In this document: positions 59,157 to 64,000 of the stretch, one piece after another
Layout of the letters: each line of letters opens with the position of its first letter
How positions within the stretch are numbered: position 1 is the first letter of the stretch
NCBI GenBank assembly: GCA_034667525.1
Contig: JAXDJO010000036.1
Location: 82,523 to 146,522, forward strand
Reading direction: 5' to 3'
DNA from: DATAPE01 sp034667525
GTDB taxonomy: Bacteria > Actinomycetota > CADDZG01 > WHSQ01
Length of the DNA: 64,000 nt
The notes under the pieces: model-generated
The model's input: the letters and a program-made list of their open reading frames with translations, nothing else
Told to the model about the DNA's origin: nothing
Database searches by the model: none
Program-made: the position numbers and the translations under genes

Positions 59157-60806
59157 CTAGAACATCGGGGGTTCTTGGTAGCCCCCCCATTCTCCTTTGA
59201 GCGTCTCGACCATCTCACCCAACGTGACGTACGCCTCGGAGGCCTCCACCAGGACCGGGATCGAGTTCTGCGACTCATCGTGGGCCATGCGCCGGAGGGA
59301 CGCGATCGCGTCCTCGACGCGAGCGGTGTCTCGCGCGGCGCGCACCTCGGCTACGGATTTCTTCTGTAGCTCTTCGACGTCGGGACCGATCGTCAGAAGC
59401 TCGGGCGCCCTTTGGACCGACCGTGTGAAGCGATTCACGCCAACTATCACTTTGTGGCCTTGCTCGAGCAGCTTCTGGTAGCGGAAGGCGGAGTCGGCTA
59501 TCTCCTTTTGGAAGTAACCCTCCTCGATCCCTCTGAGCATGCCATCGAGGATGGAGCCCTCCCCCATCTCCTCGATCTTCGAGAAGTACGCTTCAGCCGC
59601 TGCTTCGGTTTTCTCGGTCAGAGCTTCGACGAACCACGATCCCCCCAAGGGGTCGATCACATTCGTGGTTCCGGTCTCGTAGGCGATGATCTGTTGCGTC
59701 CGAAGCGCGATCTCTACGGCCTCGTCGGTGGGAAGAGCCAGCACCTCGTCGAGCGAATTCGTGTGCAGAGACTGTGTTCCAGCCAAAACCGCCGCTAGTG
59801 CCTCAGTGGTAGTTCTGACGACATTGTTGTAGGGCTGTTGGCCGGTAAGCGACACCCCGGCCGTCTGGGTGTGGAACTTCAGCATCCACGAGCGCTCCTT
59901 CTTCGCCCCATAGCGTTCTTTCAGCCACCTGGCCCAGATCTTGCGCGCGGCGCGGAACTTAGCGATCTCTTCGAAGAAGTCGATGTGCGAGTTGAAGAAG
60001 AAAGACAAACCAGGAGCGAAGTCGTCGACATCGAGGCCGTGTCGCATGCCCAGCTCGACGTGAGCGAATCCCGAAGCGATCGTGAATGCGAGCTCTTGAA
60101 CGGCGCTCGAGCCCGCTTCTCGGATGTGATAGCCGGAGATCGACAGAGGGTGGTACTTCGGCACGCTCTCGACGCAGAACCGCATCATGTCTGCCGTCAG
60201 ACGCAGATGAGGAGCGGGGGGGAACAGCCACTCCTTCTGAGCGATGTACTCCTTCAGGATGTCGGTCTGGCATGTCCCACCGAGCTTGGAGACGTCGGCT
60301 CCCTGTTTCTTGGCCGCAGCGACATACATCGCGAAGAGCATCGGTGCGGGCCCCGAGATCGTCATCGACGTCGTTATGGCCGAAAGATTGATATCCCGGA
60401 ACAATGTCTCCATGTCGGCCAGCGAGTCGATGGCCACGCCACAGCGGCCGACCTCTCCCTCTCCCATGGGATCGTCCGAATCGCGCCCCATCAACGTCGG
60501 CATGTCGAAGGCCACGGAAAGGCCGGTCTGACCATGCTGCAGGAGGAAGCGATAGCGCTCGTTCGTTTGCTTCGCATTGCCGAAGCCGGCGAACTGCCGC
60601 ATCGTCCACAGCCGCCCTCGATACCCGGTCGGATAGATCCCCCGGGTAAAGGGGTACTCGCCCGGTAGTCCTATCTCTGGGTCGAGTTCATCGGGCCCGT
60701 AGAGGGGTTCCAGAGGAACGCCCGAAAGCGTGTCGAAATCCACGTCATCCCGAAGGGGTGCGCCGGCATAAGCATCTCGCCAGCGCTTGGAAAGGTCATC
60801 CGGCAT
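59157..60806 (-). CDS. icmA: Acyl-CoA mutase large subunit, isobutyryl-CoA mutase-type
   Basis: 549 residues, B12-dependent radical mutase TIM barrel without its own cobalamin domain; the B12-binding small subunit is not in the window. Methylmalonyl-CoA mutase uses Tyr89 and Arg207; the matching residues here are Phe72 (LWTMRQFAG) and Gln190 (EYIAQ), 118 apart as in the reference. Phe/Gln is the pattern of isobutyryl-CoA mutase, which swaps isobutyryl- and n-butyryl-CoA. Likely role: valine or butyrate carbon skeleton. ATG 60806 has TAGACT 6 nt upstream. meaB lies just upstream. Confidence 0.88.
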   Translation of the reverse strand: MPDDLSKRWRDAYAGAPLRDDVDFDTLSGVPLEPLYGPDELDPEIGLPGEYPFTRGIYPTGYRGRLWTMRQFAGFGNAKQTNERYRFLLQHGQTGLSVAFDMPTLMGRDSDDPMGEGEVGRCGVAIDSLADMETLFRDINLSAITTSMTISGPAPMLFAMYVAAAKKQGADVSKLGGTCQTDILKEYIAQKEWLFPPAPHLRLTADMMRFCVESVPKYHPLSISGYHIREAGSSAVQELAFTIASGFAHVELGMRHGLDVDDFAPGLSFFFNSHIDFFEEIAKFRAARKIWARWLKERYGAKKERSWMLKFHTQTAGVSLTGQQPYNNVVRTTTEALAAVLAGTQSLHTNSLDEVLALPTDEAVEIALRTQQIIAYETGTTNVIDPLGGSWFVEALTEKTEAAAEAYFSKIEEMGEGSILDGMLRGIEEGYFQKEIADSAFRYQKLLEQGHKVIVGVNRFTRSVQRAPELLTIGPDVEELQKKSVAEVRAARDTARVEDAIASLRRMAHDESQNSIPVLVEASEAYVTLGEMVETLKGEWGGYQEPPMF

Positions 60807-60812
60807 CGGAAA

Positions 60813-60818
60813 AGTCTA
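60813..60818 (-). promoter_or_regulatory. -10-like element of the mutase gene
   Basis: TAGACT on the minus strand, 6 nt before ATG 60806. The same hexamer and spacing occur before the NifU-like gene at 62078. Confidence 0.5.
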
Positions 60819-60892
60819 CCCACTGCTCCATTTGAGGAATCCAGCAGACCCGTCGGAAGTCACGCGTTTCGGTCGCGTGCTGGCGGGCAGTT

Positions 60893-61831
60893 TCAGCTTG
60901 CTTGAAGTGCTTCGATGAGGCGTTCGGCAGCGCGGTAGGGATCGAGGCGACGGGCAGCGACGTCCGCAGACAGTTGCTCGAGCAACCCACCGGTGTGACT
61001 TTCGACCCGCTGCCGCATCCTTTCGGCAACGATGTCGCGTATCTCGCGTTCGATGCGCCTGCGCCGTCTCTCAGCGAGTAGACCGTTGTCTTCCTGATAA
61101 TGCCGATGGGTGTCGATCGCAGCCCACAGCTCGCCGATGCCCGAACCGTCAATCGCGATCGTTTGAACGATCTCTGGTTGCCACGCCAGCTCAGACATCT
61201 CCAACATCTGCCGCAGCTCTCGCACCGCATCACGGGTGCCCTGACGATCGGCTTTGTTGACGACGAAGATGTCGGCGATCTCCATCAATCCCGCTTTGGC
61301 GGCCTGAACTGCATCTCCCCACCCAGGGTTCAGCACGACGATGGTGGTATCGCAAGCATCAGCTATCTCGACCTCAGCTTGTCCCACTCCCACCGTTTCG
61401 ATGATGACGAGGTCCTTACCTGCTGCCTCGAGCACGCGCGCGGCCTCGGGAGTGGCAAGCGAAAGACCGCCGAGATGACCACGCGTGGCCATCGACCGAA
61501 TGAATACCCCGGCGTCGGTTGCGTGAGTCTGCATCCGAACTCGATCACCGAGTAGTGCGCCGCCGGAGAAAGGACTAGTGGGATCGATAGCAAGAACGCC
61601 TACTTGATGACCCTCGGCTCTTGCCTGGGCGACCAATCTTTCCGTGAGGGTCGATTTTCCCGCGCCGGGGGACCCGGTGATACCGATCGAATATCCCGAG
61701 CCGGTGTGGGCGTACAAGGCTTCCATGACAACGGGAAGGTCAGCTCCGCCGTCCTCGACCATTGAGATCAAGCGCGCGACCGCCCCACGCTCGCCCCTGA
61801 GCGCGGCTTCGATCAATGCATCGTGATCCAA
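60893..61831 (-). CDS. meaB: Mutase-associated GTPase MeaB (ArgK family)
   Basis: 312 residues from TTG 61831, 4 nt after the NifU-like stop. P-loop GSPGAGKST (53-61), Mg/switch segment IDPTSPFSGGALLGDR, ETVGVGQAE and base-specific NKAD. It chaperones B12-dependent acyl-CoA mutases: it gates adenosylcobalamin loading and protects against inactivation. Being next to the mutase gene, that enzyme is the obvious client. Confidence 0.95.
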   Translation of the reverse strand: MDHDALIEAALRGERGAVARLISMVEDGGADLPVVMEALYAHTGSGYSIGITGSPGAGKSTLTERLVAQARAEGHQVGVLAIDPTSPFSGGALLGDRVRMQTHATDAGVFIRSMATRGHLGGLSLATPEAARVLEAAGKDLVIIETVGVGQAEVEIADACDTTIVVLNPGWGDAVQAAKAGLMEIADIFVVNKADRQGTRDAVRELRQMLEMSELAWQPEIVQTIAIDGSGIGELWAAIDTHRHYQEDNGLLAERRRRRIEREIRDIVAERMRQRVESHTGGLLEQLSADVAARRLDPYRAAERLIEALQAS

Positions 61832-61835
61832 ACGG

Positions 61836-62078
61836 TCACGCCTCGACGGCGATGACCTCGATGATGCCGGGAACCCGCTCTCTAAGGATCCGTTCCACGC
61901 CCTGCTTGAGGGTCACGGGCGAGATCGGACAGCTCTCGCACGTGCCGAACAGGTGCACCGTGACCGTGCCACCATCTACCCGCGACAGCCTCACATCGCC
62001 GCCGTCGAGTTGGATCGCAGGGCGGATCAGCTCCAGAGCTTCACGCACCTGGTCTTCGATCGTGGCAGAGGGGATCAT
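61836..62078 (-). CDS. NifU-like C-terminal domain protein (Fe-S scaffold/carrier)
   Basis: 80 residues. The NifU C-terminal pattern LIRPAIQLDGGDV and the CxxC motif GTCESCPIS, which binds a 4Fe-4S cluster, are present. Such proteins carry Fe-S clusters to apo-enzymes. ATG 62078 follows TAGACT by 6 nt. It leads the run NifU, meaB, mutase. Confidence 0.9.
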   Translation of the reverse strand: MIPSATIEDQVREALELIRPAIQLDGGDVRLSRVDGGTVTVHLFGTCESCPISPVTLKQGVERILRERVPGIIEVIAVEA

Positions 62079-62084
62079 GAAAAG

Positions 62085-62090
62085 AGTCTA
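62085..62090 (-). promoter_or_regulatory. -10-like element of the NifU-meaB operon
   Basis: TAGACT on the minus strand, 6 nt before ATG 62078. Confidence 0.5.
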
Positions 62091-62112
62091 ACGAGAAGCC
62101 TCTAGGCCGGGA

Positions 62113-63372
62113 TCAATCCTCCAGATCCTGAAGATGGATATCTGCGCCGAGCCCGGTGAGCTTCGAGACGAAATCCTCGTATCCACGTTTGATGTGGCCG
62201 CGGTCGTGTACCTCGGTCCGGCCCTCAGCGCACAAGCCTCCCAGAACCAATGCGGCTCCCGCCCTGATGTCCGGCGCCTGCACGGGGGCTCCCGAGAGAC
62301 GTTCCACGCCCCTGATAACGGCATGGTGTCCTTCCACCCGTATCTGCGAACCCATCCGGTTGAGCTCGTCCACGAACAGGAACCGGGCTTCGAAGACGTT
62401 CTCCGTGAGGATGGAAGAACCCCCGGCTTGCGCAAGAAGCACCATGATCGAAGGCTGTAGATCGGTCGGGAAACCCGGATACGGGAGCGTCACCAGGTTC
62501 AGGGCTTCCGGTCGCCTCGACATGCTGACCCTTACCTCATCAGGCTTGCGTTGAACCTCGGCCCCCGCGTCGGTCAGCTTTTGGAGAACAAGATCGAGAT
62601 GGTCCGAGCGCAAGTTGGTCAGACGCACATCGCCGCGCGTTGCGGCAGCCCCGATGGCAAAGGTTCCCGCCTCGATACGGTCAGGAATGATCTCGTGCGA
62701 GATGGAGGCGAGATCTTCCACTCCCTCGACCGTGATGGTCGGCGTCCCGGCTCCCGCGATCCTGGCGCCGGCAGCATTCAAGAACGAGGCCAGGTCCTGT
62801 ATCTCAGGTTCGCGCGCAGCGTTGTCGATGACTGTGGTGCCTTCCGCCATGACCGCACTCATCAAGAGGTTCTCAGTGGCTCCTACGGAGGGAAACTCGA
62901 GCAAGATCCGCGTTCCCTTCAACCCACTCGTCCTTGCCTCGATATACCCGTGCTCTACGGTGAACTTGGCACCCATCTTCTCTAGCCCTTGCAGATGCAG
63001 GTCCACCGGCCGCGAACCGATCGCATCGCCTCCGGGCATGGCTACCCGAGCTGCGCCGCGCCTCGCCAGCAAGGGGCCCAGCACCTGGATCGAAGCCCGC
63101 ATCTTCGTGACGAGTTCGTACGGCGTCTCCTCCGCCAGCTCGCCGCTTGCATCGATGGTGAGGCGGTCGTCCTCGAAGATCACCTTCGCGCCCAGCCTCT
63201 CGAGTACGTCAGCCATCAGCCATACATCGGTGATGTTGGGGACACGCCGCAAGCAAACCTGTCCCGGAATCATCAGGGACGCGGCCATGATCTTCAGGGC
63301 CGAATTCTTCGCCCCGCTGATCGCGACCTCACCAGACAGAGGTGCCGGCCCATTGACGACATAAGTTTTCAT
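62113..63372 (-). CDS. murA: UDP-N-acetylglucosamine 1-carboxyvinyltransferase with Asp in place of active-site Cys
   Basis: 419 residues. It adds enolpyruvate from PEP to UDP-GlcNAc, the first committed step of peptidoglycan synthesis. The active loop reads MPGGDAIGSRPVDLH; Asp116 replaces the Cys115 that fosfomycin alkylates in E. coli. The same change is known in Mycobacterium and Chlamydia and gives natural fosfomycin resistance. ATG 63372 (MKTYVVNG) is chosen over an upstream Met because the protein then starts like the family, and TAGGAT lies 8 nt before it. Confidence 0.96.
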   Translation of the reverse strand: MKTYVVNGPAPLSGEVAISGAKNSALKIMAASLMIPGQVCLRRVPNITDVWLMADVLERLGAKVIFEDDRLTIDASGELAEETPYELVTKMRASIQVLGPLLARRGAARVAMPGGDAIGSRPVDLHLQGLEKMGAKFTVEHGYIEARTSGLKGTRILLEFPSVGATENLLMSAVMAEGTTVIDNAAREPEIQDLASFLNAAGARIAGAGTPTITVEGVEDLASISHEIIPDRIEAGTFAIGAAATRGDVRLTNLRSDHLDLVLQKLTDAGAEVQRKPDEVRVSMSRRPEALNLVTLPYPGFPTDLQPSIMVLLAQAGGSSILTENVFEARFLFVDELNRMGSQIRVEGHHAVIRGVERLSGAPVQAPDIRAGAALVLGGLCAEGRTEVHDRGHIKRGYEDFVSKLTGLGADIHLQDLED

Positions 63373-63380
63373 CGCCGGGC

Positions 63381-63386
63381 ATCCTA
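63381..63386 (-). promoter_or_regulatory. -10-like element of murA
   Basis: TAGGAT on the minus strand, 8 nt before ATG 63372. Confidence 0.4.
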
Positions 63387-63398
63387 TGAACACGCGTG

Positions 63399-63436
63399 CA
63401 AAGAAAAGGGCGGCCCCCCTGAGGTGAGGCCGCCCT
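63399..63436 (-). terminator. Intrinsic terminator of the basic repeat protein gene
   Basis: Stem AGGGCGGCC (63407-63415) with GGCCGCCCT (63428-63436); read on the minus strand it is followed by TTTTCTTT. It separates the repeat protein from murA. Confidence 0.82.
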
Positions 63437-63454
63437 GCCCTTTATCTCGCCGTT

Positions 63455-64000
63455 TTAGGCCGTGGCGGTAGAGCCCCGTCCCGTGGTCTTGCGGGCCCGG
63501 CCGGACGCCCTGCCGGCCTTGCGGGCCACCGTCTTGCGCTCGGCGGCTGTGCTCTTGCGGGCCCTAGCCCGCCCGCCCTTGCGGGCAACCGACTTGCGCT
63601 CCGCGGCTGTGCTCTTGCGCGCCCGAGCCCTCCCGCCCTTGCGCCCGGCAGCTGACCGGGATGCGGCAATCGACTTCTTCCTGGTTGTCCGGCCCGTCGA
63701 GGACTTACGCGTAGTGGTCTTGCGTCCGGTCGTCTTGCGGGCGGTGGTCTTGCGGGCGGTGGTCTTGCGTCCGGTCGTCTTGCGGGCGGTGGTCTTGCGC
63801 CGTGTGCCTGTGGTCTTCCGAGCCGTGGTCTTACGCCCCGTCGTTTTGCGGGCGGTGGTCTTGCGGCGCGTGCCCGTGGTCGTCTTGCGGCGTGTGCCCG
63901 TGGTCTTCCTGGCGGTGGTCTTGCGCCGCGTGCCGGTGGTCTTGCGGGCGGTGGTCTTGCGCCGCGTGCCTGTGGTCTTGCGGGCGGTGGTCTTGCGCCG
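63455..64000 (-). CDS. Arg/Lys/Thr-rich repeat protein, histone H1-like tail, N terminus beyond the window
   Basis: 182 codons to the right edge, stop TAA at 63455-63457, so the start lies outside. Read in frame, the first two thirds repeat units like RRKTTARKTTGT (12 residues, 36 bp); nearer the end come units RKSTAAERKSVARKGGRARA, and it finishes RGSTATA. There are no acidic clusters or hydrophobic core. It is likely the DNA-binding tail of a nucleoid protein; an HU domain in front, as in actinobacterial HupB, is possible but cannot be seen. An intrinsic terminator follows. Confidence 0.75.
   Translation of the reverse strand, partial: RRKTTARKTTGTRRKTTARKTTGTRRKTTARKTTGTRRKTTTGTRRKTTARKTTGRKTTARKTTGTRRKTTARKTTGRKTTARKTTARKTTGRKTTTRKSSTGRTTRKKSIAASRSAAGRKGGRARARKSTAAERKSVARKGGRARARKSTAAERKTVARKAGRASGRARKTTGRGSTATA
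63700..64000. repeat. 36-bp tandem repeat coding for the basic tail
   Basis: On the plus strand the unit reads about GTCTTGCGGGCGGTG then GTCTTGCGCCGCGTGCC, repeated with small changes up to the window edge. The number of units may differ between strains, and assembly may collapse them. Confidence 0.75.

Noticed and set aside
63442..63669. 75-codon frame starting MPHPGQLPG on the minus strand at the right edge
   Set aside because: It is out of frame with the repeat protein, which continues open to the window edge and ends just before an intrinsic terminator.

Overview
High-GC bacterial chromosome segment, almost certainly from an actinobacterium (Actinomycetota), probably an uncultured or deep-branching lineage. 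Evidence: a homodimeric AceE-type pyruvate dehydrogenase E1, the AdnA/AdnB helicase-nuclease pair, several small families known mainly from actinobacteria (DUF6458, DUF5679, DUF3052, DUF5319, a histidine-phosphatase phosphomutase), a PASTA-domain Ser/Thr kinase, ThyX, and many genes that appear to be read from leaderless transcripts. No rRNA, tRNA, CRISPR, prophage or transposase was seen. The window is gene dense, and the only stretch over 300 bases without a normal gene is 46277-47006.

Layout. 1-13 kb: end of a thiolase, an alpha/beta-hydrolase/cyclase fusion, a zinc alcohol dehydrogenase, aceE, nhaA, and adnA-adnB. 13-25 kb: a small coiled protein, a PBP4-type carboxypeptidase, a beta-hydroxyacid dehydrogenase, small membrane and zinc-ribbon proteins, a phytoene-dehydrogenase-like flavoprotein, a sensor kinase, a hydrolase, an Fe-S RecB-family nuclease, lgt and thyX. 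25-34 kb: histidine catabolism (hutU, hutF, hutH, hutI) interleaved with a YbjN-like protein, a TetR regulator and a metallo-beta-lactamase-fold enzyme. Together these convert histidine through urocanate, imidazolonepropionate and formiminoglutamate to formylglutamate; the final HutG step is not in the window. 34-43 kb: a dodecin-like protein, a very basic protein, DUF5319, a prepilin peptidase, a response regulator, a FolP2-like protein, an EamA transporter, a NUDIX enzyme, a PASTA kinase, an endonuclease/phosphatase and a rhomboid protease. 43-46 kb: an operon of a short-chain dehydrogenase and three hotdog dehydratases, probably acyl-CoA or fatty-acid chemistry.

46.3-47.0 kb holds no ordinary gene, but it has a candidate structured RNA. 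It starts with a 15/16 match to the complement of the 16S rRNA 3' end, carries a 14-codon reading frame, can form several helices (one strand with two possible partners), and ends in a textbook terminator. 47-50 kb: an ABC exporter operon with two tandemly duplicated permeases. 50-64 kb: ligA, a methyltransferase, a cysteine desulfurase/mnmA pair (tRNA 2-thiouridine), etfAB, enoyl-CoA hydratase, a CoA pyrophosphatase-type NUDIX, an acyl-CoA mutase large subunit with isobutyryl-CoA-mutase residues, its chaperone MeaB, a NifU-like protein, murA with Asp in place of the catalytic Cys, and an unfinished Arg/Thr/Lys repeat protein running off the right edge.

Thiolase, ETF, enoyl-CoA hydratase, the SDR/hotdog operon and the mutase/MeaB pair point to an acyl-CoA oxidising heterotroph that can use fatty acids, branched-chain acyl units and histidine. 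Two regulatory themes recur: -10-like TAnnnT hexamers 6-8 nt before the start codon at about 19 genes, some in overlapping divergent pairs, and a palindromic hairpin element present twice at the 3' ends of genes.
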